A program made the position numbers and the translations under genes. The notes under the pieces were generated by a model. It worked only from the letters and a program-made list of their open reading frames with translations. It was not told the DNA's origin and searched no databases. A DNA stretch of 64,000 nt, taken from positions 62,001-126,000 of IMG/VR virus record IMGVR_UViG_3300044835_000040. One strand, 5' to 3'. This document shows, piece by piece, positions 41,778 through 49,292 of this stretch. Position 1 is the stretch's first letter. Each line of letters starts with the position of its first letter. The DNA comes from a virus.

Positions 41778-42710
41778 ATGATGAGCGGCGTGCCGTTGAT
41801 CGACGAGAAGCCGCCCGCGCAGATCATCCGCGAGCGGAGGGTGCACATCGCGCATCTGCAGGCCGAGCTGGAGCGGATCGTGCAGCGCAGGCGGATCCTC
41901 GACGAGCTGGAGGAGAAGTACGAAGCGGACCTGAAGGCGTCGCTCGCTGCCGAAGAACGGCGGGCTCAGCTCGGCCCGCAGCTGCCGGAGGAGGTGGCCG
42001 AGGCCGATGGGCACGTGAGTAACGGCTTCGAGAAGTTCACGCCGGAGGTGGTGCGCAGCGCAAGGCAGACGGTCGCTCGTGCGCAGCTGCCGGAGGAGGT
42101 GTTCCGCAACCGGGTGGTGGACGTGGGCTGCTTCACGATCCCGGAGCTGGCCGCGATGCTGGAGGTGCCTGCGGGGATCGTGAAGGAGCGCGTGCTCGAA
42201 TGGCTCGACTCGGGGAAGCTGAAGTCGATCGGGAAGTTCGCGCAGCACATGATGTACGAGTACGTGCCGCCGCAGGAGCCGGGCGCCGCGTTCAAGGCGC
42301 AGCAGGCCACGCGTCCCTCTGAGCGCCCGGAGCAGCTGGCGCACCACGGCGGCCTTGACACAGGCGGCATCCCGAACGGGCAGGCCGCGATGCTCTCGCG
42401 GCTGGAGAAGGTTGTGCGCGTGCAGGCACGCAAGGCGGTAAGGGCGGGCTGGGAGATCACCGAGCTGGCGTCCGGGCACGGGTTCGCGCTCACGAACGGC
42501 GAGGCGCGGATCACGCTGTCGCACTCGCCGCGCAACGCGGGCGGTGAGGCGATGCGGATCATCGAGGCGATGCGCAAATCGAGCAACGGCAAGCGCGGTG
42601 AGCCCGTGCCGAACACGGGCCGTCCGATCGGGCCGTCGGGGAAAGTGAACCTGGATCGCAAACGTGGGCTCGCGGGTAAGAAGGTGCTCTCCAAGAAGGG
42701 CAAACACTGA
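41778..42710 (+). CDS. Helical DNA-binding-like protein
   Basis: 310 residues, GGGAGGGC ribosome site; ATG at 41778 or 41781. A coiled coil covers residues about 15-65 (HLQAELERIVQRRRILDELE). Near residues 115-150, VVDVGCFTIPELAAMLEVPA and VLEWLDSGKLKSIG read as a winged-helix. The C-terminus is basic and disordered. A sequence-specific binding or recombination role is possible; no family recognised. Confidence 0.5.
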   Translation: MMSGVPLIDEKPPAQIIRERRVHIAHLQAELERIVQRRRILDELEEKYEADLKASLAAEERRAQLGPQLPEEVAEADGHVSNGFEKFTPEVVRSARQTVARAQLPEEVFRNRVVDVGCFTIPELAAMLEVPAGIVKERVLEWLDSGKLKSIGKFAQHMMYEYVPPQEPGAAFKAQQATRPSERPEQLAHHGGLDTGGIPNGQAAMLSRLEKVVRVQARKAVRAGWEITELASGHGFALTNGEARITLSHSPRNAGGEAMRIIEAMRKSSNGKRGEPVPNTGRPIGPSGKVNLDRKRGLAGKKVLSKKGKH

Positions 42711-42721
42711 GACTCACGAGC

Positions 42722-42964
42722 GTGCTGTCGCTCGTGTGCCCGCTCGTGGGGCTGGGGCTGCTCGCGGCGAACGCAGGCGTGCTCTGGGGGCTGTCGGCGC
42801 TGTTCTTCATGGTGTCGGCGTACGCGGTTGGTCGCAGCGACGGTAGGTGTCCGGCGTGCGAGGCAAGATCCGGCGGTGCGTCCGGGCGGGACTCGACAGT
42901 GGAGACGGATCGTGCTGAGCGGCCGCTACCGGCTGACGCTGAAGGTCGAGCGGGCTGTCGGTAG
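42722..42964 (+). CDS. Small membrane protein with C-terminal cysteines
   Basis: 80 residues, GTG start. Two membrane helices in residues 1-37 (VCPLVGLGLLAANAGVLWGL and LFFMVSAYAVG), then GRCPACEA and a charged tail. The C-terminal half overlaps the next gene for 53 bases. Unknown function. Confidence 0.45.
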   Translation: MLSLVCPLVGLGLLAANAGVLWGLSALFFMVSAYAVGRSDGRCPACEARSGGASGRDSTVETDRAERPLPADAEGRAGCR

Positions 42965-43088
42965 GCACGAGGCGCGGCCACGGATGGACGTGATCAAGGA
43001 TTCGCTGACGGCGCAGGTGATGGATGACAGGATCGACTGGCCGACCTTCGAGCATCGTCTCGGGCGGGCACTAGAGAGAGAGGGCTGA
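42912..43088 (+). CDS. Hypothetical small protein
   Basis: 58 residues from the GTG at 42912, inside the previous gene; its TGA overlaps the next ATG. Basic, helical (YRLTLKVERAVGRHEARPRM). Predicted from overlap pattern and composition only. Confidence 0.45.
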   Translation: MLSGRYRLTLKVERAVGRHEARPRMDVIKDSLTAQVMDDRIDWPTFEHRLGRALEREG

Positions 43089-43369
43089 TGGCTCAGGAGA
43101 CGAAGACAGAGAAGGCGCAGCGGCTGCTGGACGACAACAGGGTGTTCCCGATCGCGGTGGAAGACGGCAGCGGCGTGTACGTGGTGCGCGGGGACACGAA
43201 GGCGTACCTCGTGACGGTGCTGCTGTTGACCCCGCGCGAGACGGCGGTACGGCTCGGCGGTGAGCCTGCGAGCTGCACGTGCGAGGCCCGTGGGCTGTGC
43301 TCTCACATCCTCGCGGCGGACGCTGCGTTCACGGCGCACCACATGGGCGGGACGGCGCCGCGCGCGTGA
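43088..43369 (+). CDS. SWIM-type zinc finger protein
   Basis: 93 residues. The C-terminal part has SCTCEARGLCSHILAA, the CxC-xn-CxH arrangement of SWIM zinc fingers, preceded by a beta-strand-rich half (VFPIAVEDGSGVYVVRGDTK). SWIM modules bind DNA or proteins and occur in transposases and ubiquitous regulators. No nuclease domain is attached here. Confidence 0.65.
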   Translation: MAQETKTEKAQRLLDDNRVFPIAVEDGSGVYVVRGDTKAYLVTVLLLTPRETAVRLGGEPASCTCEARGLCSHILAADAAFTAHHMGGTAPRA

Positions 43370-43689
43370 GCAAGATGGGCCTGAACCTGCAGCGCTTCGC
43401 TCAGGCGATCGGTGCGCACGACGTGACCAATCGGGGTCGCTGCGTCGCGAACGGGATCGGCATGGCGGCGTTCGACATGGACCGGCTCGGGATCGAGGAG
43501 GGCGAGGAGGTGCTGCCGGGCTACCCGGTCACCGCCGACGGCAAGGGCACGGGGAACTTCCGCGTGATCTGCGACGCGGACCACGATGCTGAGACCGAGA
43601 CCGAGAGCGAGGAGCTGGTGGTCGTCGGCCGAGCGATGGAGACCGTGGAGCCGGGCGAGGACGTGCGGATCGAGCTGGGGGACACGTGA
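43366..43689 (+). CDS. Hypothetical acidic protein
   Basis: 107 residues, GTGA overlaps at both ends. N-terminal LNLQRFAQAIGAHD is helical; the C-terminal half is very acidic (ADHDAETETESEELVVVG). Acidic small phage proteins sometimes mimic DNA, but nothing specific points to that. Directly upstream of the methyltransferase. Confidence 0.5.
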   Translation: MSKMGLNLQRFAQAIGAHDVTNRGRCVANGIGMAAFDMDRLGIEEGEEVLPGYPVTADGKGTGNFRVICDADHDAETETESEELVVVGRAMETVEPGEDVRIELGDT

Positions 43690-44270
43690 GCTTCAGCGCG
43701 ATCGTGGTCGATCCGCCTTGGCTATACCCGCCGACGAAAGGCCGAGGGTCGAAGTACGCGTGGCGTGAGGGGAGCGCTTCGGGCGAGCGCCGCGAGTTCG
43801 ACTACCCGATGATGAGCCTGGAGGAGATCTCCGCGATCGGCGTGGAGGATGTCGCAGCCGACGACGCGCACCTGTTCGTCTGGACGACACAGCGTCACCT
43901 GGAGGCCACGTTCGGGATCTGCAGGGCGTGGGGCTTCGAGCCGTCGAGCACGCTCGCGTGGTGCAAGGCACCGCATGGCTGGGGGCCGGGCGGCGTGTTC
44001 CAGTCGACGCTGGAGTTCGTCCAGTACGCACGCCGTGGGCAGCCTGCGCCGAAGACGCACGCGGTCGACCGGCAGTGGTGGAGCTGGCCGCGGACGCAGC
44101 ACAGCGCGAAGCCGGAGGCGTTCCTGGACATGGTGGAGGCGGCGTTCCCCGGCCCGTACCTGGAGATCTTCGCGCGCCGCGCACGGATGGGCTGGGAGTA
44201 CGCGGGCGACGGCTCGCTCGGCACGGTCGAGGTGGCTGGCCTGCGGCCGCCGGGGCAGGTGGCGGCGTGA
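43686..44270 (+). CDS. MT-A70-family DNA N6-adenine methyltransferase
   Basis: 194 residues. The catalytic DPPW is at residues 9-12, with the rest of the MT-A70 fold: LFVWTTQRHLEATFGICRAW, WCKAPHGWGPG, and HSAKPEAFLDMVEAAFPGPYLEIFARR. It transfers methyl groups to adenine, most likely in phage DNA, to avoid restriction or mark replicated DNA. No restriction enzyme gene is adjacent, so it is an orphan methylase. GTGA overlaps on both sides. Confidence 0.85.
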   Translation: MSFSAIVVDPPWLYPPTKGRGSKYAWREGSASGERREFDYPMMSLEEISAIGVEDVAADDAHLFVWTTQRHLEATFGICRAWGFEPSSTLAWCKAPHGWGPGGVFQSTLEFVQYARRGQPAPKTHAVDRQWWSWPRTQHSAKPEAFLDMVEAAFPGPYLEIFARRARMGWEYAGDGSLGTVEVAGLRPPGQVAA

Positions 44271-44596
44271 GCGAGTTCCAGCGGCTGCAGCGCGAGAAGG
44301 AACGGGAGCATGTCCGCCGGTTCCACGTGCTCGCGAAACTCATCTTCTGGGTGTGGGTGATGGTGTTCATCGCGCTGCTGCTGCACGAGGTGCTGCCGAC
44401 GTTGGCGTGGCAGATCCTAAGCGTCGTGGTGTGGCTGTTCGTGATGCGCGTCCTGTGGGTCGATGCGCATCTGGTCGAGCCGCCGCCGGAGGAGTATCCG
44501 ACGACGCCGGAGCCGGTGAAGCACGTGCCGCCGCTACCGCCGGAGCCGGGGCCGCCAGAGGCGCCGCGGCCGCCGTTGCATAGACCCGTGGACTGA
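44267..44596 (+). CDS. Two-helix membrane protein with Pro-rich tail
   Basis: 109 residues. Charged N-terminus (RLQREKEREHVRRFHVLAK), two membrane helices at about residues 25-65, then a Pro/Glu-rich C-terminal tail (PPPEEYPTTPEPVKHVPPL). The plan resembles class II holins, but it is not in the lysis cassette; another envelope role is equally possible. Confidence 0.5.
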   Translation: MSEFQRLQREKEREHVRRFHVLAKLIFWVWVMVFIALLLHEVLPTLAWQILSVVVWLFVMRVLWVDAHLVEPPPEEYPTTPEPVKHVPPLPPEPGPPEAPRPPLHRPVD

Positions 44597-44614
44597 CAAC
44601 TGAGGAGGTAGCTG

Positions 44615-44842
44615 ATGACCGCTGAACAGAAGCCGAGCATCGGACGGATTGTGATCTTCGACAACCCGGAGCACTACCAGAACCCGGTGCCCGCGATCGT
44701 CACGCAGGTGCGCGACGGGGACGCCGTGGTGGTGACGGCGTTCCCGCCCGGCATCGCACCGCAGGCGCACGGTGTGATCGTGCCGAAACACGACGGCTCG
44801 GGCGACCAGGGCTTCAGCTGGCAGTGGCCGGAGCGCATCTGA
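44615..44842 (+). CDS. Hypothetical small beta-rich protein
   Basis: 75 residues with a strong GAGGAGGTAGCTG site. SIGRIVIFDNP at the N-terminus, PAIVTQVRDGDAVVVTAFPP in the middle and QGFSWQWPE at the end look like a small SH3-like barrel found in many phage genomes. Function unknown. Confidence 0.55.
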   Translation: MTAEQKPSIGRIVIFDNPEHYQNPVPAIVTQVRDGDAVVVTAFPPGIAPQAHGVIVPKHDGSGDQGFSWQWPERI

Positions 44843-45054
44843 TGGGCGTCGGGGCGGTGATAGACACGTCGCTTCTGATCATGGGAGCGCTGGTCAGTGT
44901 CGGGGTCGCGCTGATGGCGCTGGCGGATCTCGGGAAGGACGAGGCCAAGGACGGCGCGGCTGGGGCGGCTCTCGCTCTGCTGCTGTTCGGGTTCGTCGGG
45001 ATCGCGTGCGCGGTCGGTGCGTTGGCGGTCGCCGGGAACGCGATCTTCGGATGA
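44842..45054 (+). CDS. Small membrane protein
   Basis: 70 residues; 1-base overlap with the upstream gene. Two hydrophobic helices (LLIMGALVSVGVALMALADL and LALLLFGFVGIACAVGALAV) separated by a charged GKDEAKDG loop. Unknown function. Confidence 0.5.
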   Translation: MGVGAVIDTSLLIMGALVSVGVALMALADLGKDEAKDGAAGAALALLLFGFVGIACAVGALAVAGNAIFG

Positions 45055-45302
45055 TCGTGGTCAAAGCGGATCTGCTGTCAGCGATCAGCAGCGGCCGTGA
45101 CCGCACGCTGTGCGAGGTCGAGATCGCGAACACGGGGGAGCAGGGCATCGGCTCGCGAGGCACGTACGAGGTGCGTCTGTACAGCGCGTCACGGACCGGC
45201 AAGCGGGGTCGTCTGATCCGGACGGCGCGCGTGGAGGACTGGCCGCGCGAGGCGAAGCCTGCGTGGCGGCTGATCCAGGCAGCGATGGAGGCGCTGGGAT
45301 GA
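45051..45302 (+). CDS. Hypothetical protein
   Basis: 83 residues, ATGA overlap on both sides. IVVKADLLSAISSGRDRTLC, TYEVRLYSA and RVEDWPREAKPAWRLIQAAM are seen in a small conserved phage protein group of unknown role; the group assignment is from memory. Confidence 0.5.
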   Translation: MIVVKADLLSAISSGRDRTLCEVEIANTGEQGIGSRGTYEVRLYSASRTGKRGRLIRTARVEDWPREAKPAWRLIQAAMEALG

Positions 45303-45484
45303 CGGAGGGGAAGCCGGAGCGTCGCGGCAAGCCGATCGAGCCTGACGAGTTGGGCTGGTGGACTGGGCTGGTGGCCGTCTCGGGTACGAACCCGGTCACG
45401 CGCTCGGCGGTGCCGGATCCTCCTGACGGGAAGGCGCCGGAGCGCTCGTGCATGATGCTGTTGCCGGAGGAGGTATTGGGCTGA
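45299..45484 (+). CDS. Hypothetical small protein
   Basis: 61 residues, ATGA overlap upstream and 1-base overlap downstream. Hydrophilic, Pro-rich. No motif. Confidence 0.45.
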   Translation: MTEGKPERRGKPIEPDELGWWTGLVAVSGTNPVTRSAVPDPPDGKAPERSCMMLLPEEVLG

Positions 45485-45621
45485 TGGACGTGCAGGTCCG
45501 CATCTACATCGAACCGGCGGTGCGCGGCGTCGCGGGCGTCGGCGTGGAAAGGACCGGCAGCTTCGAGTGGAGTGTCGAGGGTCGGCGCGCGATGCCGAAG
45601 CCGCAGTACTGCGCGAGCTAG
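45484..45621 (+). CDS. Hypothetical small protein
   Basis: 45 residues, starting in the stop of the previous gene. Beta-rich (DVQVRIYIEPAVRGVAGVGV). Followed by 25 non-coding bases. Too short for family recognition. Confidence 0.4.
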   Translation: MDVQVRIYIEPAVRGVAGVGVERTGSFEWSVEGRRAMPKPQYCAS

Positions 45622-45646
45622 ACGATCTCGTGCGGCGGGGCGGCTG

Positions 45647-45856
45647 ATGGGCGCCCGGCAGCAGCGGCACTACAAGCCGAAAGGTCGCACGCCGGACCGT
45701 CGTCGTGACGAGCCGCTGGACCCGAAGCGCAAACCGACGGCGCGCGACATCGCGGGCGACCGCAAGCCGGAGGCGCGGGTCCATCACGCGGTCAGCACGT
45801 GGCGGATCGAGCCGCACGGCGAGGTCTACGGGTTCGACGAACTGGGACGCGGATGA
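45647..45856 (+). CDS. Hypothetical basic protein
   Basis: 69 residues, very basic (KPKGRTPDRRRDEPLDPKRK), probably disordered in its first half, ending EVYGFDELGRG. ATGA overlap with the next gene. Possibly nucleic-acid-binding. Confidence 0.45.
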   Translation: MGARQQRHYKPKGRTPDRRRDEPLDPKRKPTARDIAGDRKPEARVHHAVSTWRIEPHGEVYGFDELGRG

Positions 45857-46101
45857 GCGGCTTCGAGCGCCGTGTCGAGACGTGGGAGTGCGCGTTCCCG
45901 GCGGCGCGCGTCGGTCCCGGCGGCCGCTATGAGATCCCGGAGAAGACGGTCGCCTATCACGGCGAGAAGCGGATGGCGCTGGAATTCGCGGTGCTGCACA
46001 TCGCGGCGATGGTGGGCCTGCCGCCGTGGAAGCCGTTGCGTCGCGAGGTCGCGAAGCTGGCGACGGTGAGCAAACGCGTGGAGCTGGTCAAGCTCGGCTG
46101 A
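45853..46101 (+). CDS. Hypothetical protein
   Basis: 82 residues; ATGA overlap with the upstream gene. Mixed alpha/beta (LEFAVLHIAAMVGLPPWKPL). No domain recognised. Confidence 0.45.
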   Translation: MSGFERRVETWECAFPAARVGPGGRYEIPEKTVAYHGEKRMALEFAVLHIAAMVGLPPWKPLRREVAKLATVSKRVELVKLG

Positions 46102-46133
46102 GGTCCGGCCGCGCCGCGGCTTACGATGCGCGG

Positions 46134-46470
46134 GTGCAAGGTGCGGAGCGGGACAGCGAGGAGGGCGCGGAGGTCATCGTCCTGCGGCCGGGGCTGGATC
46201 CCGATGCTGACGCGCTGATTGAAGCGCGACCGGAAACCGAGGCGCTGCCACCACACGAAGTTCAGCATGGACGCCACGCTGCACAAGGTGTTCTGCCGGG
46301 AGTGCGACGAGGAGATCGATCCGTGGGAGGCGCTGGACCGCATCGCGTCGCAGCCGGAACGGTGGGTCACGCAGGGGCGAGCTGCGCGTGGTGAGGCCCG
46401 GCGCGAGCAAAGCGCTGGAGGAGCTGCTGCGCGAGGAGCGCAACGCGAAGGCCCGCAAGCGTCGCCGTGA
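46134..46470 (+). pseudogene. Frameshifted small zinc-finger protein
   Basis: From the GTG at 46134 the first frame gives EVIVLRPGLDPDADALIEARP, then loses sense. The +1 frame from about 46219 continues with RRCHHTKFSMDATLHKVFC, then RECDEEIDPWEALDRIA. Together they match one small phage protein plan: VIxLRP, DALIE, CxH, CxxC, DPWEAL. An extra base in the CCGGAAACC run (46230-46238) would explain it. The first frame also ends at 46394 in GTGA overlap with the next gene. Sequencing error, real mutation and programmed shift are all possible. Confidence 0.5.
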
Positions 46471-46549
46471 GGGGCCGCGCAAGGAGCTGACGGCGGACGA
46501 GCGCCGCGCGATCATGTTCCCGCTCTCGACACGCTCGGGGCCGTCGTGA
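46391..46549 (+). CDS. Hypothetical small basic protein
   Basis: 52 residues from the GTG at 46391. Helical, basic (ALEELLREERNAKARKRRRE), ending TADERRAIMFPLSTRSG. GTGA overlap with the next gene at 46546. Inferred from the overlap pattern. Confidence 0.45.
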   Translation: MRPGASKALEELLREERNAKARKRRREGPRKELTADERRAIMFPLSTRSGPS

Positions 46550-47379
46550 GGGACTGGCGGGCACCGATGGAGGGCCGTGCGTGCTCGCACTGCGGCTGCG
46601 TGAAGTTCCCGCTGCTGTGCGTCTACTACTGGCGCCCGCCGCGCACGCAGTACGGGCACACGTACCCGGAGTTCTACTCGGCACGAGCACGCTGCATCGA
46701 CCGCCGGACGTGCGAGGCCCGCGTGACGAAGCGCACCGAGCGCGCGAAGGTGCGCGGCTCGAAGATCGTGCTCGCCGAGCCGCCGGGAGATCCTGAGCAG
46801 CGCGCCCGCAGCGGGTTCTGCAGCTGGTGCGGCAAGCCGATGTGGCGCAAGAACAAAGACGGCCAGACGGTGATGGATCTGACCCGCAGCTACCACAACG
46901 AGGTCAAAGGCGACGGTGAGTGCAGGGAACTGTTCTACGCCAGCTACACCTACAGGGCCGATGGGGCGGTCGCTGGCCGCGCGCGCCTGGAAGGCAAGAT
47001 CGAGCTGGAGTGCGTGGACTGCGGGAAGGTCTGCGAAACGATCCAGCCCAATCACCCGGACGCGCGGTGCCGATGCGGGCACAAGCGCAGCGAGCACGTG
47101 CAGGGAGGCGCGGGCTACAAACAGGTGTGCAACGTCGAGGGCTGCACGGGCTGCCGGTCGGGCGAGGGCGAGTCGATCTACCAGAGCGGGTTCCGGGCGA
47201 TGGGCGCGCCGTGGGAAGCGGACCATGAGATCGAGCTGGAGGACGGCGGCGAGCACTCGGTCGAGAACCTGCGGTGCCGGTGCGTGCCGTGCCACAAGCG
47301 GAAGACGGCGGCGAGCATCGCTGCACGGCGCCCGCCGAAGCCGAAGCCGGTCGAGCTGACGGAGGCGATGTTCGAGTGA
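46546..47379 (+). CDS. HNH nuclease with multiple zinc-binding cysteines
   Basis: 277 residues, GTG start. Several CxxC pairs: CSHCGC (N-terminus), CSWCGKP, CVDCGK, and a C-rich middle (CRCGHKRSEH, CNVEGCTGC). The C-terminal 50 residues hold an HNH core, WEADHEIELEDGG, ENLRCRCVPCHKRKT, with the DH, Asn and His. Longer and more cysteine-rich than homing HNH enzymes, so it may act in phage DNA metabolism or host DNA attack. Confidence 0.75.
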   Translation: MRDWRAPMEGRACSHCGCVKFPLLCVYYWRPPRTQYGHTYPEFYSARARCIDRRTCEARVTKRTERAKVRGSKIVLAEPPGDPEQRARSGFCSWCGKPMWRKNKDGQTVMDLTRSYHNEVKGDGECRELFYASYTYRADGAVAGRARLEGKIELECVDCGKVCETIQPNHPDARCRCGHKRSEHVQGGAGYKQVCNVEGCTGCRSGEGESIYQSGFRAMGAPWEADHEIELEDGGEHSVENLRCRCVPCHKRKTAASIAARRPPKPKPVELTEAMFE

Positions 47380-47624
47380 GGGGCGTACCGGGCACGAGCT
47401 GCAAGATGACGGTCGGCCGGTGGGACGGCGAGCTACCGGTGCCGGGCGACTTCCTGCGCACCCGTGCGGGCAGCTGCTACCGGATCGACGAGGTGAGGCC
47501 GGGCCGCGTCAAACGCGTCGGGAGCTTGCGGTGCACGCGGCTGGAGCACGACGCGGTAGCTGAGGGCGACGACGGCGTGTGGATGTGGTACTGGAACCCG
47601 CGCGTGCGGACGCTTCCACGGTAG
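47376..47624 (+). CDS. Hypothetical protein, last gene of the promoter 1 operon
   Basis: 82 residues, GTG start in a GTGA overlap. Beta-rich (DFLRTRAGSCYRIDEVRPGR). No motif. It closes a run of overlapping genes that starts at 39.8 kb. Confidence 0.5.
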   Translation: MRGVPGTSCKMTVGRWDGELPVPGDFLRTRAGSCYRIDEVRPGRVKRVGSLRCTRLEHDAVAEGDDGVWMWYWNPRVRTLPR

Positions 47625-47629
47625 GATCC

Positions 47630-47777
47630 TGCGCGGCTGGGATGGGGAAGGGCTGGCTGGGCGGTGACGGCAAAGGAAAGCACCGGATAGGAGTGGTAGG
47701 CTGCGCCGCACTGGCTAGGAAGGGTCTGGTTCTTGTCGACCTAGCCGCTGTACAGACAACGCTCAGGAGAGCTTCAT
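47630..47777 (+). promoter_or_regulatory. G-rich gap with repeat elements before the 47778 gene
   Basis: 153 bases between genes. It holds G-run DNA (47638-47670), the 15-mer AAAGGAAAGCACCGG (47672-47686, exact copy at 48780-48794), a possible -10 TAGGCT (47697-47702) and an inverted TGTCTGTACAG (47748-47758). The gene's ribosome site is AGGAGAGC. Probably a promoter region of a second type; boxes are uncertain. Confidence 0.4.
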
Positions 47778-48374
47778 ATGGACTACGAGGTGCATTGGAC
47801 GGGCATCCAGCCGCTCGTCATTCACAACATCAGGCTGGCGAACCCGCTCGACCCGTACGTGAAGGCGCTGAAAGCGATCACGGGCAAGCGTAAGAAGACC
47901 GAGGACGACCACGCCGAGCTGATGCGGCTGGAGTGGGAGGGCGGCCTGTATCACGACGACGACCTGGGGCCGTATGTCCCGGCGTCCTACCCGGTCGCGA
48001 CGCTGCGCGCGTCGGCTGCGCTGACGAAGCACAAGGCGTCACTGCAGCGCGGCATGATGGTCACGGCCGTCGATGGCGGCGATCGTGTGCCGATCGAATA
48101 CGAGGGGCCGCGCGACATCAAGAGGATGTGGGCCGACCAGGAGACCTTCCTCGACTTCCGCGCTGTCCGTGTCGGGCAGGCGCGCACATTCCGCGCACGG
48201 CCGAGGTTCCCCGACTGGGCCGTCACGTTCCGTGTGGTGCTCGACCCGGAGGTGATCGACGCTGACGTGTTCGAGTCGATCAACGAGCGTGCTGGTCGGC
48301 TGATCGGGTGCGCAGAGTCCGCCGAAGGTCAGCGTGCGCGCTTCGCCGCGACGATGAGCGAGCTGGTCGCGTGA
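47778..48374 (+). CDS. Conserved phage protein of unknown function (LVIHN family)
   Basis: 198 residues. GIQPLVIHNIRLANPLDPYV, KTEDDHAELMRLEWEGGLYHD and YEGPRDIKRMW recur, to my knowledge, in many unrelated phages. The N-terminal strand and the Gly-rich AGRLIGCAES end recall RAMP-like RNA-binding folds, but no catalytic residue is evident; that comparison is speculative. It has its own promoter region and forms a two-gene unit. Confidence 0.6.
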   Translation: MDYEVHWTGIQPLVIHNIRLANPLDPYVKALKAITGKRKKTEDDHAELMRLEWEGGLYHDDDLGPYVPASYPVATLRASAALTKHKASLQRGMMVTAVDGGDRVPIEYEGPRDIKRMWADQETFLDFRAVRVGQARTFRARPRFPDWAVTFRVVLDPEVIDADVFESINERAGRLIGCAESAEGQRARFAATMSELVA

Positions 48375-48580
48375 GCGTCGCGGGGGAGCGTGTCAAGAAG
48401 CTGCTCGCGCGCAACGAGGTCGAGCGCGTGCGTGCGGGCACAGCGCATCTGCTCGGGCTGCGCTCACGCGTGGAGCAGCGTGAGGACGCCGCGGAGGCAC
48501 TGCGCGAGGGACAGGATCTGAGGCACCCGGAGCTGCCGGGCGCCATCAAACGTCGGGCGCGCGAGCTGCGCTCACGGTGA
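48371..48580 (+). CDS. Hypothetical small basic protein
   Basis: 69 residues, GTGA overlap with the 47778 gene. Helical, Arg-rich (RVKKLLARNEVERVRAGTAH). Probably partner of the upstream protein. Ends at the start of the G-rich repeat block. Confidence 0.5.
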   Translation: MSVAGERVKKLLARNEVERVRAGTAHLLGLRSRVEQREDAAEALREGQDLRHPELPGAIKRRARELRSR

Positions 48581-48821
48581 ACCGCCGGGACCGGAATGGG
48601 CAGGAAGGCAAGGGAAGGGCGCGGATCGGCTCGGACCGCCGGGGATCGGCCTGGACAGGGACGGACTGGTAGGCGCAGGATCGGATTGGTTGGGATCGGC
48701 ATGGACGGCGAGGGACAGGCGCGGCAGGCGAGGGACCGGAATGCAAGGGACGCGTCGGGCTCGCGAAGGCTGGGAGCGGAAAGGAAAGCACCGGCCGGGT
48801 AGGCGGATACGCTGCGTCAGC
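48581..48821 (+). repeat. Non-coding G-rich block with GGATCGG direct repeats
   Basis: 241 bases without a convincing gene, unusual in this compact genome. The + strand is strongly G-biased, with GG or GGG every few bases. GGATCGG occurs at 48623, 48643, 48678 and 48693; GGACCGGAATG at 48588 and 48733; AAAGGAAAGCACCGG at 48780-48794. A TACGCT (48808-48813) could be a -10 box. Possible roles: replication origin iterons, regulator array, or an unstructured transcript. Minus-strand open frames here are Pro/Arg/Ser artefacts of the bias. Confidence 0.6.
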
Positions 48822-49031
48822 GTGAGGACCGACACGGCGATCACGCTGACGCAAATCCCGCCGGGGAAGTGCTGCCGGTTGTGCGGCCGCATGTTCGTGC
48901 TCGCTCGCCGCAGGCGCTTCACTGGGAGCCGCGGCAGGCACTCGAAGCAGCTCGTGTTCACGGAGCCGTCGAAGGTGGTTGTGACGGTGCTGATCAAAGA
49001 CTGGGATCCCGCCGTCGAGCAGGCCGCGTAG
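48822..49031 (+). CDS. Small zinc-knuckle protein
   Basis: 69 residues, GTG start. CCRLCGRMFVLARRRRFTG, with later His, resembles a treble-clef knuckle; the C-terminus is beta-rich (SKVVVTVLIKDW). Stands alone after the G-rich block. The TAG stop overlaps the TAGACT of the next leader. Confidence 0.5.
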   Translation: MRTDTAITLTQIPPGKCCRLCGRMFVLARRRRFTGSRGRHSKQLVFTEPSKVVVTVLIKDWDPAVEQAA

Positions 49032-49067
49032 ACTGTCTGTACAGCAACCGATTTACGGAGGTGCGAG
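49029..49067 (+). promoter_or_regulatory. Leader with TAGACT, CTGTACAG palindrome and shared ribosome site
   Basis: TAGACT (49029-49034) as -10 candidate, TGTCTGTACAG (49034-49044), GCAACCGATTTACGGAGG and TGCGAG before the ATG at 49068. No clear -35. It combines both repeated motif classes of the phage. Confidence 0.5.
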
Positions 49068-49292
49068 ATGGTGAGCGCGCAGCTGCGCTGGTACTCGGTC
49101 AGTGGTGCGTACGCGGGCGCGCTGGTCGCCGCCGAGAACGCGGAGGACGCGATGCGTCTCGCACGCGAGCAGGCATCCGGCATCTCCGACTGGTACGACG
49201 CCGCGCCGATCGAGGACTCCGGCGCGAGGCTCCGCCGCGAGCCGCCGGGACCGCCGACGGCCGCTGGCGTCTACTACGCGTGGGCCGAGTGA
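49068..49292 (+). CDS. Hypothetical protein
   Basis: 74 residues; start set by GGAGGTGCGAG. RWYSVSGAYAGALVAAENAE and DAMRLAREQASGISDW resemble small alpha/beta modules seen repeatedly in phage accessory regions. GTGA overlap with the next gene. Confidence 0.5.
   Translation: MVSAQLRWYSVSGAYAGALVAAENAEDAMRLAREQASGISDWYDAAPIEDSGARLRREPPGPPTAAGVYYAWAE

Noticed and set aside
48546-49183. Minus-strand frames over the G-rich block
   Set aside because: Pro/Arg/Ser-rich translation of a G-biased repeat; no start context or domain.
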